Of a stretch of 47,430 nt of DNA, positions 27,164 through 39,232 are shown piece after piece. Position numbers and translations under genes: made by a program. Numbering within the stretch: position 1 is the first letter of the stretch; each line of letters begins with the position of its first letter. The notes beneath the pieces were generated by a model. That model had not been told where the DNA came from and made no database searches. It saw only the letters and a program-made list of their open reading frames with translations. Source of the DNA: Thalassiosira profunda (taxonomy: Eukaryota; Bacillariophyta; Thalassiosirophyceae; Thalassiosirales; Thalassiosiraceae); the NCBI GenBank assembly GCA_036939355.1, contig JALLAP010000014.1, forward strand, positions 1 through 47,430, in the 5' to 3' direction.

Positions 27164-28562
27164 CTACGTCACTTGCCGAGAATCGTGCGACAGCAAGCGG
27201 GCCAAGCGCTCCAGCGCCGGTCCATATCCTGGGGTGACGCCGTAGAGTACGCCGCCCGAACATACTGCGACGGGCGAGGGTTGGGCAAGAACACACTCCC
27301 CGGCACGAGAGCAGGACCTTGCTCTCGACGGCCCTCGTTTCGATCAGCTCCTGCGCATCGTCGACGCCCAGCAGTTTCATCCACACGAACATCCCTGCAG
27401 AGGGCACGTTCCACTCGGCGAGGCCCGCGAGGTGCCCCGACGCGCTGTCCAAGAAATGATCGCGCTGGGAGCGGTAAAAGTCGCACACTCCCTTTAAATG
27501 CTCCTCCCAGCCGTCCGTTCCCCACTGCTGCAGTAGCCCCAGGACCATTGCTTGTGTTAGACCCGTCGGATGCAGATTTGACGCTTGCGTGTGCAGATTG
27601 ATGCGGTCGATCAGCGGTTTGGGCCCCGTGACGAACCCGAGCCGCATCCCGCTCGACAAGATCTTCGAGAAGGAATCGAACCGGAGCACCCTTGCATCAG
27701 TATCCATCTCGAGGAAGCTGGGATGCTCCGATCGATCCCCCTCGAGGCGCACGAAGTAGTAGGGATCGTCCTCGAGTATGATCAGGTCGAACTCCGATGC
27801 GATGTCGTAGATGCGCCGTTTTCTTTCAAGCGACAGGCTGGCCCCCGTGGGATTGCTCCCGGTGGGAATGGTGTACAATGCGCGGGGACGCCGCCCGTCG
27901 ACGGCCTCGTCCCATTTCCGCAATGTCGCCTCGAGCTTTTCTGGTATCAAACCTCCGTCGTCGCATTCGATTTCGACCAACTTGCACCCCTTGGGTTGCA
28001 AATACGCCAAACTCCCCGAGTACGTGGGCGATTCCACCAGCAGCGCGTCGTCCGCGTCGAGCAGCATGTCGAACGCCTTCGACAGTCCGTCCTGACTTCC
28101 CTGCGTGATCGTCAGCGCCCGCTCGATCCCCGTACATTCGGGCGGATTGTGCTCCTCCACCTGCCGCTCCCAAAGGAGCGCGTTTAGCGCCGGCAACCCC
28201 GGCGTGGGCGAGTACTGCAGCGCCTCCTCGAGCGATTTTCCCTCCAACGTCAACTTCGCCTCCGTGCCTCGGCACTGCACCGATATCTTCTCGAAGGGAA
28301 ACGTCGCCGCGTTGGGCATGCCGCCGCCCAGAGATATCATTCCGGGCAAGTTTACCAGCGGCTGGAGCGATCGGATTGCCGAGGGCCGCCGCGCCCTGCT
28401 CGTGCTCGACAGAAACGCGTCGTATTCGGACTCCGAGGTGAACGAGCGAATTGCGCCCATCACGTGCTCAGTTCGAGCAGCCAGTGCCACCGCCGCCGTC
28501 TGGCGGTATGAAACTCGAAGGCCCGGCATCGCGGCGAGCCTCCCTGGTGCGCGTAGAGCCAT
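27164..28562 (-). CDS. Class I aminotransferase of the kynurenine/2-aminoadipate type, C-terminus frameshifted
   Basis: The ATG at 28562 opens a basic, Ala/Arg-rich presequence (about 30 residues) that could direct it to mitochondria. The fold-type I PLP enzyme follows: MISLGGGMPNAATFPF, YSPTPGLPALNALL, TQGSQDGLSKAFDML, PTGSNPTGASLSLERKR, LEDDPYYFVR and SFSKILSSGMRLGF with the PLP lysine at residue 300. This pattern matches AADAT/KAT II and related PLP-dependent 2-aminoadipate/kynurenine aminotransferases. After ESKVLL two extra bases (about 27306-27311) shift the frame; the displaced frame encodes PGSVFLPNPRPSQYVRAAYS. A second 1-base loss at about 27217-27221 is needed to reach the natural end at 27164. 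As assembled the protein ends at 27153 and lacks the substrate-binding Arg of 'RAAYS'. Sequencing error or recent decay. Confidence 0.8.
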
Positions 28563-29208
28563 GGTTGCTAGTCAGCCTTGCTCCTGCCCGCGGGGTTCTT
28601 TTTCGCTCGGATTTGCAAGAGCTCCTACCTAGCAATGATCGTACTACTTATCCTAGCCTCTTTTACCTACCTAAACGTATCAATTCCTATGTGGCAATTC
28701 AGGACGGATTGTTACCTACTTCGTACGACTTGTAAGTAGTACCTCGCAGGTCCATCCATTTTCACCCGCCTCCCTGCTCGCTCCCCCCAGGCCGCCCCAG
28801 TCTCGAGACGACGACGACCTGGGCAACACAAGCAGTTGCAAAGCCGTAGGGGCGCCGAACTTACAGTGCGGGTGAGTGAGTTTATCCCGGCCGTGCGGGA
28901 GCAGCGGGCAGGCTTGTGGACGGAGTGTGGGCTCGAATGTTGCGCGCACGTGATGTGTCCACTCGATGCACGTGCTGGCGCCGGGCGCTTTGCCGCACGT
29001 CGTCCCTTGTCCCTTGCAGACAGCAGTGATGGAATAAATTCTCTGTCGTCGCCACTGTTCTCACCCATTTGCAAATCGCCTCGTCTTTTCCTCTTATACT
29101 AGCTGCAAAACAGACGGCGCGAGCCTGAACCTACCAGACCCAGGGATACCCCACAATCGCACCGTGCGCACCAACAAACACCCGTCAAAATCAACACATC
29201 CGTAAACC
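28563..29208. other. Divergent intergenic region between the aminotransferase and HEATR1
   Basis: About 650 bp with no supportable gene. It contains repeated TACCTA words (28626, 28670, 28714) near the aminotransferase side, an ACGTGATGTG sequence at 28948, and A/C-rich sequence leading to an ACCATGG start context for HEATR1. Confidence 0.5.
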
Positions 29209-32200
29209 ATGGCGATGTCCTCGCTGGGCAACCAGCTCGCCGCCCTCGCCTCTGCCGCGTCCGCCAACGCCGGCACGATCCACTCTTCGTCCCGCGCGAC
29301 TAACGACGCCGTAGGGAGGGGCTTCCATCACTCGAGCCAGCACGGCCACGCCCTCGCCACTTCTGGCGATGTGAGCAAGCGCGCCAGTGTGCTGTTCGAC
29401 AATGCAAGGGAGGCGGCGGAGGTCACCACGGCCACGCTGCGGGAGAATGCGCTGGCGTCGCTGCAGAGGCTGGCCGAGGAGAGCGAGGGCGCCGAGGAAA
29501 TTTGGGGCGATGCCGAATTCGTGGGCGGGGAGGGACTGCTCTCCCTCCAGAGGCTCAATCACTTCGAAAGGGGCACGACGTCGGCTAAGGACAACGTTCG
29601 CATCGACAAGTCCATCGAGAAATTGCTGGGGCTGCTCATGACCGTGACCACCGAGCGTCCTCCGCCCACTTCGACCGATGCCCAAGAGGGCGACGTGAAC
29701 TCCAACCCACCGCTCCTCGCGGCCCTCCACGTGATCGAGTACCTGCTGCGCAAGTACGAAATCCACGCCCGGCCGTCCACCGCTACTATGTTGCTCCGCA
29801 CGTTCCTGCCGCTGCAGCTCGCCCATCCCGCGGCGTATCCGGCGCTCTTCCCGCGCATTCTTGCGTTGGTGGATTTGCAGAGCGTGCCGGAGTGGACGTT
29901 TCTGCGTCCGTACGCGGCGAGGAATGCGGCCCCGGTGAATCGGGGCGTGATCGCCAAGCGAGTGGCGAGGGACGACGCCCTGGTGGCGATTGTGGCCAAT
30001 ATTGGGAAGAAAGGGATGGAGGTGTGCGTGCGGGAGGGCCAGTTGGAGAAGGAACGGGAGATGCAGATCGACGGTCAAGATGACGACGATGATCTTTCGA
30101 ACTCTCTTGCGGCCCGGAGGGGCATCAGCGCACTGCTCTCCGTCTCGGCGTCGATTCTCGTGGAGGCGCTACACCTCCAGTCCGCCAACACCAGCTCCGT
30201 CGTGACCGGAGGGGTGAAGGAAAGCACCGTCCGCACCCTATTGCCGCTGGTGCTGGGGGCGTGCCGGTCCGGGAGCAAGGGCGAGGTCCGCTGCGCCGAG
30301 TGGAAGGAGTGGGGGCGCCTCGTGGCTGCGACGGTTCCGATGCTGTGCCCGCTGAATGCCGAGGCGAAGACAGCGTTGTGCGATGCCGTTGTTGCCGGCC
30401 TCCCGAGCGACGGGGAGAAGGGCAAGAAGGAGAAAAGGAAGTCGTTCCAGGAGGCCATCGATGGGATGGGGCGCGCCTCTCTGTCGGCCGGGGAGGCAGA
30501 CGACGCCGCCAGCGGCGTCATGACGCTGCTCGCCGTGCTGGGGGCTAGGAACGCCGATGCAGGGGCCGGCGACGACGAGGCGTGGGAGCACTATCTGCCC
30601 ATGCTCCCGCCCCCTAAACGCAGAGGGAAGAACAAGGGCGTGGTGGACTACCTGGGGTGCGACCTGCCCCCCTCGTCGTACAAGCGATTGGCTAGAGAGA
30701 AGGTCAACGTACTAGGAGCGGTCCTGGGCGCGGTCCTGCGCGGCTTGGAAGAGGACGACGATGAGGAAGACGCCGGGGCGAATGCCGTTATGGTCGAGAG
30801 GCTGGCGCCGCTGCTGGCGTCTATTGTTATGCACGCCGTGCGCCGGATTAAGAGCGAAGCTGGCAAGCTCTCGAAGGATGGCAAGGGCGGCAAGGCCAAG
30901 TTCAAGGCGGATCGGGACGTGATGTTGGTGTTGGGATTGATTCAAGAGCCCGCCCTCTCGTCGTTGTGGCGCTCTAAGTCTTCGGCTCTGGTGGCTGCAT
31001 TGACCGTGCAGACGATCACTTCCTACGATGGGCTGTCCGTTGACTCTGCCCAGGGTTCGTCGGCAACGATTTTGGAGCGATATTCCTCCATTCTGAAGGC
31101 CCTGGCCGCCGTCGACGCGCCCGTTCACGATCAGGGGGTGGCCTACGCGATCAACACCATCGCAAAGAGTTCTGGCGACGACAAGAAGAAGATGTCTCGC
31201 CTCGCCGAGCTTTTGGGTCGAGAAATCGCTCCTCTTTCGTCCAACAAGAGTGCCAAATCGAAGAAGGAAGGAGCGGACGATGCCGCCATCGCCGGCCTAC
31301 TGCCGGCCCGCGTGGCCTTGGAACATGCCGACGCGTCAGTGCGTCTCGATGCCGTCGCGCGTCTCAAGGCGAGCGTAGAGGATGGTGACCAGCTCGACGA
31401 CGACCTAGGACAAACGCTACTTCGAAGGCTCGTCGCAGACGACAATGCTGCGGTGGCGTCTGCAGCAGGAGAAATTGTGGCAAGCCAATTGAAACTCGCC
31501 GCCGGCGGAGATGGAATGGAGGTGGAGGTGTCAGGATTTGCCGCGCTGACGGACGATTTGGATGGACTTGCCAAGGAGGCGCTGGCAGCCTTGCATCGTT
31601 GGACGTTCGTTAGGAAGGACAACGCGTGGTCGCCAGTGCCGCCTGAGAAGAAAAAGAAAGGAAAGAAAAGGTCCAAGGGTGTGGCGGACGAATCCCCTCT
31701 CTTGTGCTGCATCCAGCTCTGTGGGACGGCAGCCAAGCTGATTTTGGAGGAAGGGTCCATCGATTCCAAAGATGACAATCCAAGCTCGCTCTCGGGGCTG
31801 TTTTCCTCTCTGTTCCTTTCGTTGGGCGCCCATGTTAGCACTGGCAGCTATGCAACTGAAGGCGACATTGCGCACCTTGCTGACGAGGCGTCTAAAGGAG
31901 CGTCGGCAGAACTGTCGCAACTGCTCGATGCCAAGAGCTCCAACGTGGAAAAATTGCTTGTCGAGAACTCGATTAGTCACAAAGTCCTGGAGCATTTCTT
32001 CGCACAGGGCGCAAAAAATGGGATGCCGTCGATCCCAAAGGCGCTGCAATCGCGATTCCTCTGGCTCGGGTTGCAGTCATATTCCAAGGTGCTCGAATCT
32101 GACACCAAGAAAGCGTATGCCGATGCCCTTGAAGTCGCCTTGACTTTGGCCGTGTCTCAAATGCAATCCTACACCAAAGAGTCCAAGAAAAGTGAAACCT

Positions 32201-35200
32201 TTCAGTGGGAGGTCCAGTTTCTTGCTGACCTGTGCAATGGATATCTGTCATCGCTGGCAGCTGATGACATGGATGGTTTCGGAAGGGCCGCCATGACGCT
32301 CGCATCCACCTCCAATGTGGCTTTTGACGAAATTGTCAAGCCGCTTATCGCAACTGTGTTGAGCTCGAAGGGCCAAGGTGGCGGGCTGGTTTCTCTCGCG
32401 CATGCTTGCCTACATCCTGAAACGAGCAACAAGGGATATCTCCGCATACTCTCCATTGCGCAAGAATCATTCAAAGGCAAGAACATTACCTCCAAAGTGG
32501 CGAGGGACTGCCTCATTCCTTCCCTGGCATTGTTGTCGCATCCAGATCGCGAAGTGCGCGAGCTGGTGATTGGCATTCTTGAGCAATTCCAGTCTGTCAA
32601 GAAGGACGACATGCTGGCTGACATTTGTAGCAAGGCTACGGACAAGTCTTCACCATTGCGATCATCCCTAGTGATGGACGGCGCGAACGCTCTCCCAAAC
32701 CTGTTGGGCCAGATTGTCAAGTATTCGAGCTCCTCGGCAGCTACGCAGAAGCTGTTGATCGAAAGCTGCAGTTCCTGCGCCTCGGAAGAGATTGGGACGC
32801 TTTCCATGACAGGGTGCGAAGCTTCGGCGGTCGTTTTGTCTGCCATGGAAAAGGCCGGGGAGGCTGCCTTTCCTCTATCCAAACGCTGGGATCTCGCCGG
32901 CAAGTCTCTGTTCCAATCCTTCCTGAAGTACGATGCACATGATGAAAAGCCTCCGCCATCCCTTTGTCGGCTGAGAGATTGCGTCATATCGATGTTGAAA
33001 GGCGTTCTGGTAAACGAGGCGCAGGCTGGTGACGATGGTGTGAGCATTCAGATATCGGTCGGGCCATCCCGATCTGGTCGAAGAACCAGGTCTTACTCCA
33101 TTGGCGGTTCTGAAAGCTTCTCGACATTGACCCCGTATCCAGCAGACATGCTGCAAGCAGTTCTTGACGCCCTTCCATCCTGTTCACCGCTTCTTCTTTC
33201 GAAGCATGTGGTGCAGAACGTTGTGGGGCGCCAATCCTGGGCGATCGGAGTCTTTCCGAAGCTGAACAACAAATCAAAGAATGCTGTTGCCTCTGCTCTG
33301 CTCGCGCTCAGAACCGAGGCAAATGACGAGCTCGCGGGGTCGGCTCTCTTTGGTCTCCCCTTGAAGGCATCTGATTTCATCCACCTCCTCAAGGATGTCG
33401 ATGCCTCGCGGTCTGACCTGGATCAGGCGGCTGTTGTAACCATCACTGATGGCGCGCAAGGGAAACTGGACGTGCTGGGAGGTACAGCAGACGTGTCGAA
33501 GTTGTCGTCCATGCTCTTCGACCAACTTCAATTGTTGTCGTCGAGGAACAACACCAGTGGCGACTCTGGCGGAAGGGATTACACGAGGGTGTCCTTACTG
33601 CAGACCCTTGTCGCTATTCATTCGCACTACAAGAACCAGCTCTCAGTTTCCGACAGGGGTAGTAAGCAGAACCAATCGAGAAGAAAGAGGAGTCGTTCCC
33701 ACTCTGATGTAGGGACTTCAAAACCAACGGCGGCACAAGCGAAACTTCTCGTAGGACTTGTTGGCGGCAACGCCTCTGAGATCTACCCACTGAGCTCTGG
33801 CCGTGGCAGAATGTTGTCTTTGGCTCTTCTTACATCTTTGTGTGAGGAGGATCCCTCGTCAGTGGCATCCTCGCTCCTTCCTGCCTTGATGAGCTTGGCG
33901 GGGGCGTCAGATGGCAGTGCGGCTCAAGAGAAGGTTGATCTGAGTGCGCTGGGTGATGCGCTTGCTGCAATTGTGCCCGCGTATTGTGCACATGCAGCAT
34001 CCGCCAATTTGACATTGTTTGGTCTTCTTGAGAGCTTTGTTGGGAAAATCATCGCTCCTGGCGACAACGACGAAGAGTTGAGGTTGTCTCTGCTCGACCA
34101 TCTAGTGGATGCGCTGAAGCTGCTTCCCACGAAGGAAAACTCGAGCGATGCCATCGCTTCTTTGGCCGCTTGTGCCATGGCACTGCAGGCGTTCAACCTC
34201 CAAGTGACCACCACGCCCAACGATGAAGATGATGAGTCCAGGACGAGGCTCGATCTCCGTGTACTGGCCAACACAACAAGTGGAGTCAAGATTGCAGTGT
34301 CGCTTGCTCTGCTGCAATACGCCGAAAGGATCATGGCCTACGTTTGCGGGCTATCGACACTCCCTGAGGCCGAGGCTTCGAGTGGCCATGTAAAAGTGGG
34401 TACGTCGCAGGTTGCAGCGCTTGCCTTGCGTGGACCAAACGCAGACAAAGGTGTCCCCACCGCTGCCTTTTCCGACTTATCAGAAACGCAGCAAAGGTCG
34501 ATTCTTTTCTTGGCAATCAATCTCCTTCAAAGTGTGCGCGATGCACTCTCGACTCCAGCGGCCAGGCGCGTCGTTCGAAAGAGCAAAGGGGACGACGCCG
34601 ATTTGTGCCTCCGGCTGTGGAATGAGCTGATGCAGACGCACTCGAGCACTCTGCGCTCCCACGCAAAGCTCGTGGAAGAAGGTAGCATGAGCTCGATGGA
34701 GAAGAGGTTCTGGTCGGCGGCTCCGACGGCCACAAGCGAATGCCTGGACAATCTCCAAAACCTTCTTCCGGTCCCCCATTTCTTGGCTTCCGTGTCTGCT
34801 GCCCTTGGGGACGAGGATGCAGACACATACATCCGGAAGAAGTCGATGAGGCTTCTAGCTGATCGCGTTGCAGACGTCAATCCAGACACTCCCGAAGCGT
34901 CGCTATTCATCGAATTGGTGCCTGATCTCGTGGCGCAGATCACCACAGATCCTCCGGAAGCCACTGATGATGGCGAATCTTTGGCCCTCTTGCGAAGGAG
35001 CATCGTCATGAAACAGGGCGCCCTCATTGCCATTGAAAGCTTTGCCAGATCTCTGGTTTCTGACGATGGAAAGTTGGGAGCGAATGCTGCGGCAGTGTTC
35101 TTGCCTGCTCTTGCGAGTGTCACCAAACTGCTAGACGCTGCTGCGTCGAATTGGAGCAGCGACGAAGCACCAACTGGTGCAATGGACGCTGAATGCCAAT

Positions 35201-36737
35201 TGCTCAGTTCAAGTTCGCTCTGCCTGTCTACCTTGGTAGCAACATTGCAAGCACGCTGCTTGCCGCAGCTGCCAACAATTGTCAAGCCCCTGGTTGCGTC
35301 GCTCAAATCTGTCAACGCGATGTTGCTGGGAGCCAGTGATCACGCGTCCTCGACTGGGGAATTGCTGCAGCTGTCGATCCTCAAGGCGCTTCAGGCGATT
35401 GCAGAGACATTGCCGCAGTTCCTCCTTCCCTACCTCCCTTTGATCTTCTCCGACAATGCGTTGCCGTCCAAAACCTTTCAACAAGGTTCTGCCAGGGCTA
35501 CTGCCGCAGAGTTGGAAACCTCCTTGGCAACAAAGGTGCAGATACGCCAGCTTGTCCCATCCCTCACTCAAGCTCTATCGAAGAGCCTGCAGTCGGTCGA
35601 AGACAATGTGAATTGGGAAGAGGCGTGCTCGATCATCAACGTGATGAACATCGCTGTTGAGTCTTCCCAGCGATCGGAATTGTCGCCCGTCATTGGAAAG
35701 ATTTTCAACGGACTCGTGCTGGCCTACGGGTTCGAAGGAGACGATGCCAGCCGACCCCGATTGCTGCAGAACGCCAACAAGTGCCTGCTATCGCTTGTCA
35801 TGAAACTATCGGAATCTCAGCTGCGCCCGCTGTATGCCCGGCTACGCGAGTGGAGGGGCGGCGTCGAAGATGAAAGTGAGGAGACTGTATCACCAGTTCG
35901 CCGGTATGCCTTCTGGAGCTTATCGGCAGAGCTGAGCAAATCGCTGCGGAGTATATTCTTGCCATGCCTGACCAGTGTTCTTCCCGATGTCATCGACGAA
36001 CTTGTGAGTATGGTTCCTTTGGTCCGCCGATAGCTTTCGCTGTCGCGATGCTCTGACATTCATCGCTCCGTCTTCTCCAGGAAATTGCCGTTTCGGTTCT
36101 TTGCAAGCGGTCCAAGGAAGGGAAGGGGTCGAAGCGTCGCCGCATCGAGGAAGATGCTTTCTGTGTGGAGGATATTGAGAAGGTAAAGCCCTTGCAACCG
36201 CTTCTCGCGTGTTTGGAATCGGCGCTGAAGGCCGATGCTCACGAAGGCGGAGACTGGACGCGAGGCGACGACAACCAGCGATACAACATGATTCTCAATC
36301 ATCTTGGGAAGCTGCTGCTGGCGCAAGTTCCAGGCGAGATGCCTCTGGTGTCCCATCTCTCTTCGAAGGAGCGAGCATCTACCAGCGCGTATCAGCAGCT
36401 TGTCCAAGGAGTGGGCACATTGGAGCAAGGGAACGTTGTTGGCTGCTTGACTGCTCTAGCGGCTGCTGCGGGCAATGAGCAGCTGTGGAAGCCCCTCAAC
36501 TTTGCCGTACTGGAGGCTTGCGGGCACAAGCGGTCCGAAGTGCGCAAGGCAGGAATCAGCTGCCTCCTTTCCATCATCGAAACGATCGGGGAAGAGTACA
36601 TGGTTCTACTTCCTGAATGTCTGCCGGTCCTTTCTGAACTGCTGGAGGACGAAGACGAAATTGCCGGCATGGCAAAAGAGTGTGTGCGGCAGGGAGAGGA
36701 GCTCTTAGGGGAGAGCCTGGAGGACAGCCTCCGATAA
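29209..36737 (+). CDS. HEATR1: HEATR1/UTP10 U3 snoRNP-associated HEAT-repeat protein (2483 aa, two exons)
   Basis: The ATG at 29209 is in an ACCATGG context and opens the typical N-terminus (SLGNQLAALA, then FDNAREAAEVTTATLRENAL). Exon 1 runs to 36003; a 77-nt phase-0 intron (36004-36080, GTGAGT donor, TTCTCCAG acceptor) leads to exon 2, 36081-36737. The protein is made of helical HEAT-like repeats throughout. The U3_snoRNP10-like N-terminal region covers about residues 230-400 and the BP28CT region is in the last third (ILKALQAIAETLPQFLLPYL, LKSVNAMLLGASDHASS). Exon 2 carries the terminal repeats (LWKPLNFAVLEACGHKRSEVR, LLPECLPVLSELLEDEDE). UTP10/HEATR1 is a t-UTP (UTP-A) component of the small-subunit processome and supports rDNA transcription and 18S rRNA processing in the nucleolus. 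Length exceeds yeast (about 1770) and human (about 2140) homologues. Confidence 0.93.
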
Positions 36738-36794
36738 GCGTAATAAATTGATTTGTTAATCAGTGAGCTTAGGTGATTGATGCCTTGCCTTGGC

Positions 36795-38768
36795 TCATAT
36801 TATCTTCATTGCAAAGAATGGATGCGAGAGCAGCGAGTCAGCCGAAACCGGTTCCGTCTGTTCCTCGTCGTTGTACCACGTGCTCAGCCTCTCCCGAGAC
36901 AGCAGCAGACTTCCAAGCAAGTCCCATCCTGCCCCTTCCTGTCGGTCCAGCAGCTCTACCACGTTGTCCCACACGTCCTCGCTCTCGCAGTAGTCACGAA
37001 ACGCCACCATGTCCTTATTAAATATCTCCCCGAATAATCTTTGCCACGTATCGTCGTCCGTGGACGGCATGGGCGCCGTTGGAGTCGCCGGCTCCGCGAG
37101 GGTGGTGAATAGCATGGCGAGGAAGCTGCGGGGAACGAGATAGATACATGAGTGATCAAACAGCCACAAGCTGCAAACCACCACAGACACAACAACTCAC
37201 ACAAAGCCCAAGGCATGGAGATCTTCCGCCTTGGCGAACATCTCCGCCGCCACGGTGATTCTGTCGTCCATAGCCACTTGGTCCTCGTAGGAATCCACCG
37301 ACGGCAGGTTGAAGCTTCGTTGCCGCACGCCCAATTCCTTGTCCCGCGCCGCCTCCCCGGTCGTGGCGGCGAAGCCCCAATCGGTCAATATCACGCGCAG
37401 TCTGGCAGTTACCACGGCGTAGGGACTCGTCGCCTCCTGTTTGTCCTGCCCTACAGAGCTGAGGATGAAGCTATTTCTCCCAATGCTTCGATGGACGATG
37501 CCCGCCTCGTGCGCGGTGGCCACGGCGCCCAGCATCCCCTTCAGCACACCTTGGACGACGTAGCGCGCCCGCTCCTTGAACGGCGGCAGCGGTGGCGCTT
37601 CGACAATTCCGCCAAAAGGGCCTCTCTTCGGAGGCAGCTTTGATCGTTGCATCAGATGGGGGACCGCATATGACGCCGCGGTAGATATCCCGTGGTAGTC
37701 GAACACCAGCCATATACTCCCCGGCTGCGGCGGCTTGACCCCCAGGCTTTTGTACCACTCATTCGGGTCGGTAGATTCGTCGTCATAGTAATCCGACAGA
37801 TTCATCACGCCCAACAGGGCCGCAAACGGCGCCTTTTGCGACGCCAGCCACTCCAGCAATGCCATCAGATTCTCGTCGTCTTTCGGCGTTGGGGTGTCCG
37901 TTAGCCCGTCCACGTACCGCCTCTGCGCCGCATACAACCACTCGCCTTCCTCCATCTTCCCCAACAGGTCGTTTTTGTTGCTCCCCTCGAGGTATTTCTT
38001 CAGCCAGGCGGATTGCAATCGCCCCAACCCCTTCCGTTCGGCCCGGGCCAGCGCGACGGCGTCCTCCCCGACATACTCCTTTATCCACACGCGCGGATCA
38101 AGTCCCCGGGAGCGCAGCTTCCCGGCCAGTGCGCCCCCTACCTCCCCTCTGAACAATCTGACCACGGAGCCGCTGCTGCTCCGCGTGCGGGCCGGTTGGC
38201 TTGGGTCCATCGGGCGGGGACTCACCGGCGTTCTTTCCCCTGAGTACTCATCGGTCGCGTAATACTGCCAATCGGTCACCTGATCGAATCCCAGCGAGCC
38301 GGCGTAGTTGGACAGCATTATGTCGGGCCCGAAGGAGAATTCCCGGAGTGTGGCCCCCGTGAGGTCCTCTGTGGCGTCTGTTTTGGGCAAGGGAATTGAC
38401 ACGAGCTCTCTGTTTTGGGTGCCGTCTTCGTCGTCGTCAAAATCTGGCAACTCCACATCTTCCTCCTGTTTGGGATCCTCGAGCGCAGAGGCGTCGGCAA
38501 AGAAGGAGGCGCCCTCCCCGATGGACTCCCCCGCGAAGTCATCGTAGAAGATCTCCTCGTCAGATTCCCTGCCGCGCAGGGGTTGCAATTGCAATTCTCT
38601 GCTAACTCTGATGGCGCCAGCCGCGCTGCCGCGGCCGCCAAGCTGGCAGCGGTGCCCCAAATTGCGGATTGTTCTAGGGCCCGCGCCGCCAAAGGGGGCG
38701 GGGACGAACGCCGCCGCGGGGCCCGCCAGGGACGCGACGACCACACTCGCAACTGCGCGAGGACACAT
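36795..38768 (-). CDS. Plastid-targeted protein-kinase-like protein, probable pseudokinase (632 aa, two exons)
   Basis: Exon 1 is 38768-37201 and exon 2 is 37125-36795. The 75-nt intron has a GTGAGT donor (37200-37195) and a CCCCGCAG acceptor, and joins ALGFV to FLAMLFTTL in frame. I chose the ATG at 38768 because it opens a signal peptide (MCPRAVASVVVASLAGPAAA) followed by FVPAPF. This AxA-F junction is the bipartite plastid-targeting motif of diatoms and related algae. Residues 60-230 are acidic linker. The kinase-like part starts near residue 230, with WLVFDYHGIS as the hinge strand, and IVHRSIGRNSFIL in place of the HRD catalytic loop: the catalytic Asp is Ser (about residue 427). LTDWGFAA replaces the DFG segment and keeps its Asp. 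Exon 2 supplies the C-lobe (WDLLGSLLLSRERLS, SADSLLSHPFF). Probably no phosphotransfer, perhaps a regulator in the plastid. Confidence 0.85.
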
Positions 38769-38985
38769 GATGTGAATGAGGGCCTCTCGCTTAGCACGGC
38801 GCCAATCTGCAGCGCGCCCGCCGACCAGCTCAGCGGCGCCGGAGGCCCGCACGGCGCGAATCTGCGGCAGGCTGACGAGGCGGCGCTTTGATGCGGGGGC
38901 CTGGAGGACCCCAAGGACGCTGCCGACGACCGCTGACTCCGTGGCTGGAGAGCTGGACGAGTGACGCTGAACGCTGACAAAATTT

Positions 38986-39170
38986 CACGTGATGGATTGA
39001 GCGTGACCTCCTCCCTCCTCCCTCCTCCACTCCACCTCCACCTCCGTCCGCTCCCTCCTCCGCCTCCTCCTCTCCAGCCGCCTCCGCTCCTCTCCCACGT
39101 CCCACGTGCACCGTGCCCCCCACCCCTCCTTATCCTGCCCCTCCGTCCGCAGCGCCCGCGGTCGTGGCTC
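38986..39170 (+). promoter_or_regulatory. Composite E-box module upstream of LRR D (shared with the plastid pseudokinase)
   Basis: CACGTGAT at 38986-38993, in the palindrome TTCACGTGAT, is followed after 7 bp by GCGTGAC, then a long C/T-rich tract and GCGGTCGTGGCTCC near 39159-39172. It sits 245 bp before the LRR D start and about 220 bp before the divergent pseudokinase ATG. Very similar modules occur upstream of LRR F and NAA40 and at 40647. Confidence 0.6.
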
Positions 39171-39232
39171 CATAGCCAGCCGGTCCAATTCGTCTCCTGC
39201 TACCAGCTCCAATATTTCGGCACAGGCAAACG

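Noticed and set aside
28940..28960. CACGTGATG at 28947 as another LRR-type module
   Set aside because: No GCGTGAC, pyrimidine tract or GC box follows, and neither neighbour is an LRR gene; probably a chance E-box.
39000..39130. Pyrimidine-rich tract after the E-box as a possible microsatellite or coding tract
   Set aside because: It is irregular CCT/CTC-rich sequence present in several upstream regions, best seen as promoter or leader sequence; no reading frame is supported.
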